A stretch of 14,481 nt of DNA. Source: Chloroflexota bacterium. Its GTDB lineage: Bacteria > Chloroflexota > Anaerolineae > B4-G1. Position numbers and translations under genes: made by a program. The stretch spans positions 1-14,481 of the forward strand of contig QMOC01000007.1 of assembly GCA_003648085.1 (NCBI GenBank), given 5' to 3'. Shown here in pieces: positions 7,960-14,397 of the stretch (positions are counted from its first letter, which is position 1; each line of letters begins with the position of its first letter). The notes under the pieces are model-generated. The model was not told where the DNA came from and did not search any database. It worked only from the letters and a program-made list of their open reading frames with translations.

Positions 7960-9141
7960 ATGGATCTATTTGAGAAGTGCCGGCAGTATACGGTGGCCAG
8001 GAAAGCGCAGGCGGCCGGCCTCTATCCCTACTTCATCCCCCTCACCGACAGCGAAGGTACCGAGGTCACCGTCGGTGACCACCGCCTGATTATGATCGGC
8101 TCCAACAACTACCTAGGGCTGACCACGCACCCCAAGGTACGCCAGGCTGCTATTGAGGCGACGCGGCGCTACGGTACCAGTTGCACCGGCTCCCGTTTCC
8201 TCAACGGCACGCTGGAACTGCACCTGGAACTTGAACGGCGACTGGCCGAGTTCGTGGGTACGGAGGCGGCGCTGGTCTTCTCCACCGGCTACCAGACCAA
8301 CGTGGGCACCATCTCGGCGCTGGTGGGCCGAGGCGACTTCGTCGTCACCGACAAGGAGGATCACGCCAGCATCGTGGATGGCTGCCGGCTGGCCTTCGGT
8401 GAGATGCGCCGTTTCCGCCACAACGATATGGCCCATCTGGAGCACGTTCTGGCCGGGCTCCCGGAGGACGCGGGCAAACTGGTCGTGGTGGATGGTGTTT
8501 TCAGCATGGGCGGTGATATCGCTCCGTTACCGGAGATCGTGTCACTGTGCCGGAAGTACGGGGCGCGACTGATGGTGGACGATGCCCACGCTATGGGCGT
8601 ATTGGGCGAGGGACGCGGCACGGCGGCCTACTTCGGCCTCACCGACCAAGTGGACCTGACGATGGGCACCTTCAGCAAATCCTTTGCCAGCCTGGGGGGG
8701 TTCATCGCTGGCGCAGAGAACGTGATCCACTACATCCAGCATCACGCCCGTTCACTGATCTTCAGCGCGAGTATGCCGCCGGCAAACGTGGCGGCCGCGC
8801 TGGCCGCGCTGGAGGTGATGCAGGAGGAGCCGGAGCGTATCGCGCGGGTCAATCGGATCGGCGAGCGCATGCGGGCTGGGTTCCGTCAATTGGGCTTCAA
8901 CGTAGGTGCCAGCGAGACCCCCATTATCCCGGTCATCATCGGTGACGACACACGCACCTTTATGGCCTGGAAAGCGCTCTACGAGGCGGGGGTTTACACC
9001 AACCCAGTCGTCTCACCGGCGGTACCGACCGGCTCGTCGCTTCTACGCACCAGTTACATGGCGACGCACACCGACGAGCAACTTGACCGCGTGCTGGCGA
9101 CCTTCGCGGAGGTGGGACGAACGCTGGGGCTGATCGAGTAG
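7960..9141 (+). CDS. PLP-dependent alpha-oxoamine synthase (BioF/KBL/SPT family)
   Basis: A cytoplasmic enzyme of 393 residues that condenses an amino acid with an acyl-CoA and releases CO2. The PLP lysine is Lys240 in GTFSKSFASLGGFIAG; Asp207 and His210 of the DDAH motif and His135 of EDHAS are the other cofactor contacts expected in the family. The family includes 8-amino-7-oxononanoate synthase, glycine C-acetyltransferase and serine palmitoyltransferase. The GTFSKSFASLGG and RSLIFSASMPPAN blocks resemble what I recall of bacterial serine palmitoyltransferases of the Bacteroides type more than BioF, so a sphingoid-base role is possible but unproven. No biotin, threonine or sphingolipid gene is nearby to decide. 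AAGGAGGG ends six bases before the ATG. Confidence 0.88.
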   Translation: MDLFEKCRQYTVARKAQAAGLYPYFIPLTDSEGTEVTVGDHRLIMIGSNNYLGLTTHPKVRQAAIEATRRYGTSCTGSRFLNGTLELHLELERRLAEFVGTEAALVFSTGYQTNVGTISALVGRGDFVVTDKEDHASIVDGCRLAFGEMRRFRHNDMAHLEHVLAGLPEDAGKLVVVDGVFSMGGDIAPLPEIVSLCRKYGARLMVDDAHAMGVLGEGRGTAAYFGLTDQVDLTMGTFSKSFASLGGFIAGAENVIHYIQHHARSLIFSASMPPANVAAALAALEVMQEEPERIARVNRIGERMRAGFRQLGFNVGASETPIIPVIIGDDTRTFMAWKALYEAGVYTNPVVSPAVPTGSSLLRTSYMATHTDEQLDRVLATFAEVGRTLGLIE

Positions 9142-9151
9142 CCGGTGGGGG

Positions 9152-9171
9152 ATGCCTCGCTATGCCTCGCT
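9152..9171 (+). repeat. Tandem 10-bp repeat just upstream of a promoter
   Basis: ATGCCTCGCT occurs twice in direct tandem at 9152-9161 and 9162-9171, ending four bases before the -35 box at 9176. A 10-bp period places both copies on the same face of the helix, so an activator or repressor site is conceivable. Confidence 0.55.
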
Positions 9172-9175
9172 GACC

Positions 9176-9203
9176 TTGACAGATTGGGCTTTTTTGATAC
9201 AAT
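9176..9203 (+). promoter_or_regulatory. Strong sigma70-type promoter before the leader RNA
   Basis: Consensus TTGACA (9176-9181), a 16-base spacer and TACAAT (9198-9203) with TGA before it as an extended -10. The predicted start is near 9210, about 210 bases upstream of the best ATG of the cysteine synthase-family gene. Confidence 0.8.
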
Positions 9204-9209
9204 TTCACC

Positions 9210-9420
9210 GGTTCTCAGGAGAATGGCTGGAATGTATCCGTATCTCCACTGCATCTGTCCGGAGCGAGGGCGGTGAGCGCCTAGGCTCCGGGCACGTATA
9301 CTTCCTCCCAGGCCAACCGGGCCAGGCGGCAGCGCCCTCGCTAGGCTTACGTGAGGGACCTTGCCTGTGGCGAAGGTTGGCTTTTTGCGTCCCTGGCCTG
9401 GGAGCCCTGGGAGGAAACCA
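9210..9420 (+). promoter_or_regulatory. Structured leader RNA of unknown class (candidate riboswitch or attenuator)
   Basis: Folding by eye gives a long hairpin: 9263-9272 pairs with 9333-9342 (AGCGAGGGCG, 10 bp perfect), then 9278-9282 with 9324-9328, 9284-9286 with 9321-9323 and 9288-9291 with 9317-9320. The apical loop exposes TTCCTCCCAGGCCAA. That loop is perfectly complementary to three later segments: 9394-9404 (11 bp), 9406-9416 including the GGGAGGAA ribosome site (11 bp), and 9375-9381, directly before five Ts (7 bp). A separate hairpin forms at 9358-9377, and 9210-9219 can pair with 9406-9419. These choices exclude one another, as in a switch. I see none of the SAM, cobalamin, TPP, FMN, glycine or T-box signatures; a 6S-like RNA is an alternative. 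Confidence 0.55.
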
Positions 9421-10479
9421 ATGTTCCGCACACATATTCTTGGAGACCACGTTTCTGGAGATTACACCCATCCCGATACCATCAAGTGGAGCGAGATACG
9501 GACAAACGTCAGTAAATACAGGCAAATCGGCGCTCATCAACGTTCACCTGCGCCTCTGACACTGCATCGCGCCCTTCAAACGTCCCCCGTCGTGACCCTC
9601 ATCGGCCACACCCCCCTGGTCAGGCTGACCCGCGTGACTGAGGCGTTGTCCCCGGCAGTCGCTCTCTACGTCAAATTGGAGGGGCTCAACCCCGGCGGCT
9701 CGGTCAAGGATCGCACCGCCCTCTTCATTGTCCGGGAGGCCCTGCGAAAGGGTGATCTTGTCCCTGGCAGGGCGCTGCTCGACGCCACCTCCGGCAACAC
9801 CGGCATCGCTTACGCGATGCTCGGCGCAGTGTTGGGATTCCCTGTCCTGCTCGCGCTGCCTGCCGACGCCAGTCCGGAGCGGATACAAATCCTGCGTGCC
9901 TACGGGGCGCAACTGATTCTCACCGACCCCGCCGCCGGGACCGACGATGCGCGCCACCTGGTCCACGAACTGGTGACCACTGAGCCCGATCGGTACTTCC
10001 ACGCAGACCAATACAGCAATCCGGCCAACCCGCTGGCCCACTACACCACCACCGGCCCCGAGATCTGGCAGCAGACGAAGGGACAAATCACCCACTTCGT
10101 GGCCGGCCTGGGCACCGGCGGGACAATGATGGGGGTAGGCCACTATCTGCGGGAGCAAAACCACGGGGTACAACTCGTTGGCGTGCAGCCTGCGAGCCCC
10201 CAGAACGGCATCGAGGGGCTGAAGCACCTGGCGACCGCTGACGTCCCGGCCATCTACGATCCCAACCTGGTGGACCGAATCGCCGTGGTGAGCACCGAGG
10301 AGGCGTGTGCGATGGCCCGTCGGCTGGCCCGCCAGGAGGGGCTCTTCGTGGGGGTCTCGGCAGGGGCGGCGGTGGTTGCCGCGCTGCGAGTGGCCCGCAA
10401 ACTGGTGCAGGGTCTCGTCGTCGCGCTGCTACCCGATGGCGGCTTTAAGTACGCCAGCGCCCCCTTCTGGGCGGAGTAG
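9421..10479 (+). CDS. Cysteine synthase-family PLP enzyme (CysK/CysM-like)
   Basis: Likely makes L-cysteine from an activated serine (O-acetyl- or O-phosphoserine) and a sulfur donor. The core begins at VVTLIGHTPLVRL and has the PLP lysine Lys96 in NPGGSVKDRTA, TSGNTG at 123-128 for substrate and phosphate binding, and GTGGT at 231-235. The end is short, DGGFKYASAPFWAE. The product is 352 residues from ATG 9421, which has a strong GGGAGGAA site six bases upstream. However, the first 56 residues precede the usual family start, match nothing I know and have only about 48% GC in their first 120 bases. The true start could be later, for example GTG 9592, which has no ribosome site. The GGFKYAS ending recalls mycobacterial CysM, which uses a protein thiocarboxylate. 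The exact subfamily is unsettled. Confidence 0.88.
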   Translation: MFRTHILGDHVSGDYTHPDTIKWSEIRTNVSKYRQIGAHQRSPAPLTLHRALQTSPVVTLIGHTPLVRLTRVTEALSPAVALYVKLEGLNPGGSVKDRTALFIVREALRKGDLVPGRALLDATSGNTGIAYAMLGAVLGFPVLLALPADASPERIQILRAYGAQLILTDPAAGTDDARHLVHELVTTEPDRYFHADQYSNPANPLAHYTTTGPEIWQQTKGQITHFVAGLGTGGTMMGVGHYLREQNHGVQLVGVQPASPQNGIEGLKHLATADVPAIYDPNLVDRIAVVSTEEACAMARRLARQEGLFVGVSAGAAVVAALRVARKLVQGLVVALLPDGGFKYASAPFWAE

Positions 10480-10522
10480 CGACTTCAGTCGCCACGCCCG
10501 CGCTCTGAGCGACTGAAGTCGT
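10479..10522. terminator. Bidirectional terminator-like inverted repeat
   Basis: CGACTTCAGTCGC-type arms at 10480-10492 and 10509-10521 pair over 13 bp around a 16-base loop; each arm is also a small palindrome on its own (GCGAC-TTCA-GTCGC). It starts within the cysteine synthase stop codon and lies between two convergent genes. No T-run follows on either side, so termination strength is uncertain. Confidence 0.5.
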
Positions 10523-10549
10523 TACTACGCAGTGGGCACCTGGGAGCCG

Positions 10550-11737
10550 CTAAAATAGTGTTAGTTCGCGGTTCAGGATACGTGTGCGCACATCGTGCAC
10601 ATGCGCCAGGTTCTCGTCAAGTACGCTCTGCACATCGGCCCGAATGCTGGGGGTAAGTGGGCCATTGGTCGGGCGCACTAGCGCGGTGGCTACCAACGGC
10701 TGATCCAACGGAGCGCCGATCTGCGAAAGAACGTAGACGGTGGCCTCCCGGACGGTAGGTACCCGATTGACGATGTCCTGCGCCGCCAGCAGCGCCAGCA
10801 CGTTATAGACCTTGCCCACGTGGGAGACAGGGTTCTTACCGCAGGCCGCCTCCAGGCTGGTTGAGCGGAAAGGAGCGATGACGCCGTTGACCCGGTTGCC
10901 TCTGCCGACTGCCCCATCGTCGCCCATCTCGGCTGAGGTGCCGGTCAGTGTCAGGTAGACCACGTCGTTGGCGACGTCGTCAGCCGTGTTGACCATCACC
11001 GTCACTTTTCGGTGGTCGAGTTGGGAAGCGTATTCCTGGATGGCCGCCTCAGCCGCCCGCTTGGCCTCCACATATTCGGTCACGTCCCCGATGTGCGTGG
11101 CAATAAAAGGCAACGCAACCGTCAGCGTCAGTTCCCCGTTGCGGCGCAGGCCCATCACCTTGACGTCCTCGCCCACCGGGAACTCGTCAATCAGTTTATA
11201 GTTGATGTACTGGGCCGTCTCATAGACGGCGTGTTCCAGTCCGGAGCGCGGCCAATGGCTCACGCCGAAACTGGTGTCGTTGGCCGTCACGTGCTCCACC
11301 ACGTATTGCAATTCCTCCGCCCCCTGGCCGGCGTAACTATCAATCACCATGTGCCTGTTGGGATCCAGATAGCGCATCGTCTCGCGCACGTGCTGCCTGG
11401 CGGCCTCGATGGCGATCTCGTCCATCGGCACTTTCCGACCCTGGAAAGCGGGAGTGCCACGCCCGGCAATCTGGATATGGATAGGCCTGAGCATATACCC
11501 TCCACCGTAGCCGACTTCGACCTCCCCGGCCACCAACTGGACTTTGTCGAAGTTATGGTGCAGCGTAACGCCCAGATTCTCCTGGCACCAGCGGGTGTAC
11601 TCAACCGAAATGCGCTCAGCGATGCCGTCACACAGGCTATCGGGGTGGCCGATGCCTTTGCGTTCAACGATCTCAACCGGGATGTCCTCAATGAACTGAC
11701 CGGTGGCCTCCACCACCACAATGTTGCGCTTCGTCAT
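10550..11737 (-). CDS. S-adenosylmethionine synthetase, archaeal type
   Basis: Makes S-adenosylmethionine from methionine and ATP in the cytoplasm. The 395 residues belong to the archaeal-type family (PF01941) and not the common bacterial MetK: ERKGIGHPDSLCDGIAER near residues 25-42, the LHHNFDKVQLVAGEVEVGYGG block, and GRGNRVNGVIAPFRSTSLEA with GKNPVSHVGKVYN are characteristic. The family is typical of archaea and sporadic in bacteria. ATG 11737 has AGGAGGT directly upstream (11747-11741). The gene has its own promoter, a SAM-I riboswitch and a terminator in its 270-base leader, so it should be shut down when S-adenosylmethionine is plentiful, and this independently supports the product call. 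It converges on the cysteine synthase-family gene. Confidence 0.95.
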   Translation of the reverse strand: MTKRNIVVVEATGQFIEDIPVEIVERKGIGHPDSLCDGIAERISVEYTRWCQENLGVTLHHNFDKVQLVAGEVEVGYGGGYMLRPIHIQIAGRGTPAFQGRKVPMDEIAIEAARQHVRETMRYLDPNRHMVIDSYAGQGAEELQYVVEHVTANDTSFGVSHWPRSGLEHAVYETAQYINYKLIDEFPVGEDVKVMGLRRNGELTLTVALPFIATHIGDVTEYVEAKRAAEAAIQEYASQLDHRKVTVMVNTADDVANDVVYLTLTGTSAEMGDDGAVGRGNRVNGVIAPFRSTSLEAACGKNPVSHVGKVYNVLALLAAQDIVNRVPTVREATVYVLSQIGAPLDQPLVATALVRPTNGPLTPSIRADVQSVLDENLAHVHDVRTRILNRELTLF

Positions 11738-11808
11738 CTAACCTCCTATTCTTGCCTTTTGCTTCCTGTTTCTCGCTTCTTATGACCCCGGCGAAAGCCG
11801 GCACCGAC

Positions 11809-11841
11809 AAAAAAAGCCCCCTCCTGGAGGACAGAAGGGGC
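11809..11841 (-). terminator. Riboswitch expression-platform terminator
   Basis: Read on the - strand, GCCCCTTCT (11841-11833) pairs with GGAGGGGGC (11824-11816) over nine pairs including wobbles, with an 8-base loop, followed by seven Us (11815-11809). It lies between the SAM-I aptamer and the metK start, the normal place for ligand-controlled termination. Confidence 0.92.
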
Positions 11842-11858
11842 ACGACTGGCGTGACCAC

Positions 11859-11987
<129 letters not shown>

Positions 11988-12012
11988 CGCCGGGGTATTT
12001 AGTTTGAAAGCG

Positions 12013-12041
12013 ATGATACCACAAGGATAAGTAACTGTCAA
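12013..12041 (-). promoter_or_regulatory. Sigma70-type promoter of metK
   Basis: On the - strand: TTGACA (12041-12036), 17 bases, TATCAT (12018-12013), with an extended -10 TGG. Transcription would start near 12006, about 22 bases before the riboswitch aptamer. Confidence 0.85.
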
Positions 12042-12081
12042 GGCCGCGCCGACCTCCGAACCGGCGAACCACAAATGGGTG

Positions 12082-12193
12082 TGGCTAAAATCAGTGGGAC
12101 GTCCGGCTTCAGCCGAGTGGGACGTCCGGCTTCAGCCGGAAAATCCCCGCTGAAGCGGGGCCTCCGGCCTTTTCTCCCCACGAACTTTAGCCA
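12082..12193. repeat. 112-bp palindrome cluster flanked by TGGCTAAA inverted repeats
   Basis: TGGCTAAA at 12082-12089 and TTTAGCCA at 12186-12193 are perfect inverted repeats. They enclose a perfect tandem 23-bp direct repeat (12093-12115, 12116-12138) containing CCGGC-TTCA-GCCGG and a second palindrome, CCCCGC-TGAA-GCGGGG (12145-12160). It may be a small non-autonomous element. It lies between the moeA stop codon and the metK promoter. Confidence 0.6.
12140..12160 (-). terminator. Possible intrinsic terminator of the moa-moe operon
   Basis: On the - strand CCCCGCTTCAGCGGGG (12160-12145) forms a 6-bp GC hairpin with a TTCA loop and is followed by ATTTT. It is 40 bases after the moeA stop. 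The U-run is short, so efficiency is uncertain. Confidence 0.45.
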
Positions 12194-12199
12194 GACTCA

Positions 12200-13426
12200 C
12201 TACAAGTCGCCCAGCATCATCACCCGCACCCGCACGCCGGCCGGCGCGTGGGTCCATTCCTCCGGGATGATTGCCAGCCCGTTGGCCTTGACCATCGAAC
12301 TGAGGATGCCCGACCCCTGCCCACCGGTGAGGTAGGCCCGATACGTGCCATCATGGTACTCGACATGGACACGCAGGTAGTGGCGGCGCTCGTCCTTGTG
12401 CTTCACCTCGTCCATAAGGATGGCCTCCACGGTGGGCCGCTCCCACTTCGTCGCCCCTAACATCTTCAGGATGGCCGGGCGGACGAACATCTCGAAGGAA
12501 ACCATCACCGAGACAGGGTTGCCAGGAAGCCCCAGCACCGGCACGTCCCCGATCCGTCCAAAAGCCAACGGCTTCCCCGGCTTCATCCGCACCCGCCAGA
12601 AGTGGATCTCTCCCTCGGCGGCCAGTACATCCTTCACTATGTCAAAATCGCCCACCGAGACACCACCGGAGGTGAGGAAAAGATCCACCCCTTGAGCTAG
12701 CCCGGCCCGGATTTTCTCCGTCAGTTCCCCCACCCGATCGCGGGCGATGCCCAGCAGAATAGGGATTCCACCGCACTTGAGCACTTGGGCGGCGTTAGAG
12801 TAACTGTTGGCGTTGCGCACCTTCCCCGGCGCCAGGGGAGTGTCAATCTCCACCACTTCGTCGCCGGTGGCGAGAATCGCCACGCGGGGGTGGCGGGTGA
12901 CCCGCACATTCTTGTACCCCAGCGCGGCCAGCATCCCCACCTCCTGCGGACGGATGCGGGTTCCCCGCCGCAGCACCAACTCCCCCCTCCGCACGTCCTC
13001 TCCGGCGGGACGGACGTATCGGCCTACTTCCACCTCTACGAAGACGTCCACCCATTCGCCATTTGTCCTCGTATCCTCGACAGGGACGACGGCGTCGGCG
13101 CCCGGCGGGAGGGGAGCGCCGGTCATAATGCGAATGGCCGTGCCAGGTGTCACCTCCGTCTCGGAGACGTAGCCCGCTGCCACCTCTCCGACGAGGCGCA
13201 GATGCACAGGCGTCTCGCGGCCGGCTCCGACGGTATCGGATGCCTGCACCGCGTAACCGTCCATAGCCGAGTTAGCGCAGAGCGGAATGTCCGTATCGGC
13301 ATGGACGTCCTCGGCCAGGACGCGGCCCAGCGCTTCCAAAATGGGCGCCCGCTCCGGTTCCAAGGGCCGAAACGCCCTCAACACCCGCTCCAGCGCCTCC
13401 TCCACACTCAACATCGGCTTCATCAT
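12200..13426 (-). CDS. moeA: Molybdopterin molybdenumtransferase
   Basis: Inserts molybdate into adenylylated molybdopterin, the last general step of molybdenum-cofactor synthesis. The 408 residues match the usual 400-410. Landmarks are SAMDGYAV at 53-60 (Asp56 in the position of a catalytic Asp), the IMTGAPLPPGADAVVPVED block at 100-118, ATGDEV at 186-191, TSGGVSVGDFD at 252-262 for pterin binding, KPGKPLAFG at 282-290 and GLPGNPVSV at 299-307, then the C-terminal domain IV. Two adjacent ATGs (13426 and 13423) can start it; GAGG lies a few bases upstream and fits the second slightly better. It is last in an operon after moaC, moaD and moaE, separated from moaE by 108 bases mostly filled by an 8-bp repeat array. 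Confidence 0.95.
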   Translation of the reverse strand: MMKPMLSVEEALERVLRAFRPLEPERAPILEALGRVLAEDVHADTDIPLCANSAMDGYAVQASDTVGAGRETPVHLRLVGEVAAGYVSETEVTPGTAIRIMTGAPLPPGADAVVPVEDTRTNGEWVDVFVEVEVGRYVRPAGEDVRRGELVLRRGTRIRPQEVGMLAALGYKNVRVTRHPRVAILATGDEVVEIDTPLAPGKVRNANSYSNAAQVLKCGGIPILLGIARDRVGELTEKIRAGLAQGVDLFLTSGGVSVGDFDIVKDVLAAEGEIHFWRVRMKPGKPLAFGRIGDVPVLGLPGNPVSVMVSFEMFVRPAILKMLGATKWERPTVEAILMDEVKHKDERRHYLRVHVEYHDGTYRAYLTGGQGSGILSSMVKANGLAIIPEEWTHAPAGVRVRVMMLGDL

Positions 13427-13446
13427 ATCCTCTGCCTCCTGCCTCC

Positions 13447-13534
13447 TTGTCCCCTTGTCACCTTGTCACCCTGTCCCCTTGTCCCCTTGTCACCTTGTCA
13501 CCTTGTCCCCCTGTCACCTTGTCACCTTGTCCCC
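13447..13534. repeat. Array of eleven 8-bp tandem units
   Basis: Eleven contiguous units of the form [T/C]TGTC[A/C]CC run from 13447 to 13534; the variants are TTGTCCCC, TTGTCACC, CTGTCCCC and CTGTCACC. In the mRNA they read GGTGACAA or GGGGACAA. The array begins immediately after the moaE stop codon and ends about 20 bases before the moeA start. Unit length 8 keeps no reading frame, and the region is not part of either protein. Confidence 0.9.
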
Positions 13535-13957
13535 CTACTCCCCTGCCTCGCTTCTCCTCTCCGCCCCATCCATCCACACCTCCTTCCTCCAGATAGGGAC
13601 AATCTCCTTCAGCCGGTCAATGGCGTAACGCAGGGCGTCGAAGACTTCCGGGCGATGGGCCGCGGAGAGGGCAATAACCACGGCGGTCTCCCCCACCTGC
13701 AACCGCCCCACGCGATGAACAATGGCGACCTCCTGGATCGTCCTCCAGCGGGCGTGGATCTCGTCGCCGATCTGGCGTAGCGTCTTCTCGGCCATCTCCG
13801 GGTAGGCTTCGTATTCCAGATAGCACACCTCCCGGCCGTCCGTCTCGCCGCGCACCACGCCGACGAACGTCGCCACCGCCCCGACGGTGGGGGCGTTCAA
13901 CCGGGCAATCACCTCGTCGGTGGAGATTGGTTTCGTGGTGATCTCGAATAGTTTCAC
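13535..13957 (-). CDS. moaE: Molybdopterin synthase catalytic subunit
   Basis: Converts cyclic pyranopterin monophosphate to molybdopterin with sulfur carried by MoaD. From GTG 13957 the product is 140 residues, the usual MoaE length. The GAVATFVGVVRGETDGREV block (about 26-44), LEYEAYPEMAEK, VAIVHRVGRLQVGE and the C-terminal RLKEIVPIWRKE are typical. Lys117 matches the essential Lys119 of E. coli MoaE; the second lysine of the usual PFWK/PIWKK motif is replaced by Arg124, with Lys125 next to it. GAGGTGAGG lies just before the start. An upstream ATG in the same frame would overlap moaD and lacks family support. The gene follows moaD by 28 bases. Confidence 0.94.
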   Translation of the reverse strand: MKLFEITTKPISTDEVIARLNAPTVGAVATFVGVVRGETDGREVCYLEYEAYPEMAEKTLRQIGDEIHARWRTIQEVAIVHRVGRLQVGETAVVIALSAAHRPEVFDALRYAIDRLKEIVPIWRKEVWMDGAERRSEAGE

Positions 13958-13985
13958 TGACCTCACCTCTACGAATGCACCACTA

Positions 13986-14246
13986 CTACCCTCCACCGAC
14001 AGGTGGAAGACAAGCGACTTCATCGCCATCGCGCAGTTCGGTCTGCATCCCCACATAGGCGCGGTTCACAGCGACGCTGATGAAGCGGGTGTAGGGACGC
14101 AAGGCCGGATACCTCTCCATCAGCAGGCCCATCAACTCCCCCACCGTCGTCCCCGCCGGGATCTCCATCTCAATCTCGCCTGTGCCCAACGCCTCCCGTG
14201 GAGCAGCAAAAAACCTCACCCTAACCGTAATCTCTCCATTCTCCAT
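13986..14246 (-). CDS. moaD: Molybdopterin synthase sulfur-carrier subunit
   Basis: A small ubiquitin-fold protein of 86 residues whose C-terminal Gly-Gly is thiocarboxylated and gives sulfur to the MoaE active site. The start VRVRFFAAPREALG, the AGTTVGELMGLL helix, the FISVAVNRAYVG strand and the end DGDEVACLPPVGGG are all characteristic; the final three glycines align with the usual PPVSGG. ATG 14246 is the only ATG that fits, since a TAG lies in frame two codons before it. That ATG and the first codons (MENGE) lie inside the purine-rich tandem repeat, which also supplies the GGAGAG ribosome site. It is 52 bases after the moaC stop and probably translated from the same mRNA. Confidence 0.92.
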   Translation of the reverse strand: MENGEITVRVRFFAAPREALGTGEIEMEIPAGTTVGELMGLLMERYPALRPYTRFISVAVNRAYVGMQTELRDGDEVACLPPVGGG

Positions 14247-14397
14247 TCTCTACTCTCCATTCTCCCCTCTCCATTCTCTCCTCTCCATTCTCCATTCTCT
14301 ACTCTCTCCTCTCCATTCTCCCCTCTCCATTCTCTCCTCTCCATTCTCCATTCTCTACTCTCTCCTCTCCATTCTCCACTCTCCACTCCCCACTCTT
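14231..14397. repeat. Low-complexity CTCTCCATTCTC repeat tract
   Basis: About 165 bases of pure pyrimidine-rich words CTCTCCATTCTC, CTCTACTCTC and CTCCCCTCTCC. The tract has a higher-order unit of roughly 50-57 bases: the word CTCCATTCTCCATTCTCTAC recurs near 14234, 14284 and 14340. In the mRNA it reads GGAGAATGGAGAG, so it is dense in GGAG and ATG. It covers the moaC C-terminus and stop, the moaC-moaD gap and the first moaD codons. Confidence 0.92.

Noticed and set aside
9210..9420. 6S RNA, tmRNA, RNase P RNA or SRP RNA
   Set aside because: The 5' and 3' ends can pair and the length suits 6S RNA, but the RNA runs straight into a ribosome site and ATG with no terminator. The tmRNA, RNase P and SRP signature sequences are absent. 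6S is kept only as an alternative.
9361..9420. TTG start at 9361 for the cysteine synthase-family gene
   Set aside because: It would translate the structured leader and lacks a ribosome site, whereas ATG 9421 has a strong one.
13447..13534. Possible CRISPR array
   Set aside because: Units are 8 bp and contiguous, with no spacers and no cas genes nearby.
13958..14056. Longer MoaE starting at an ATG inside moaD
   Set aside because: The extra residues match no MoaE and overlap the MoaD coding end; GTG 13957 gives the normal length with a GAGGTGAGG site.
14231..14397. Possible CRISPR or satellite gene
   Set aside because: Pure low-complexity tandem words with no unique spacers; part of it is read through by moaC.
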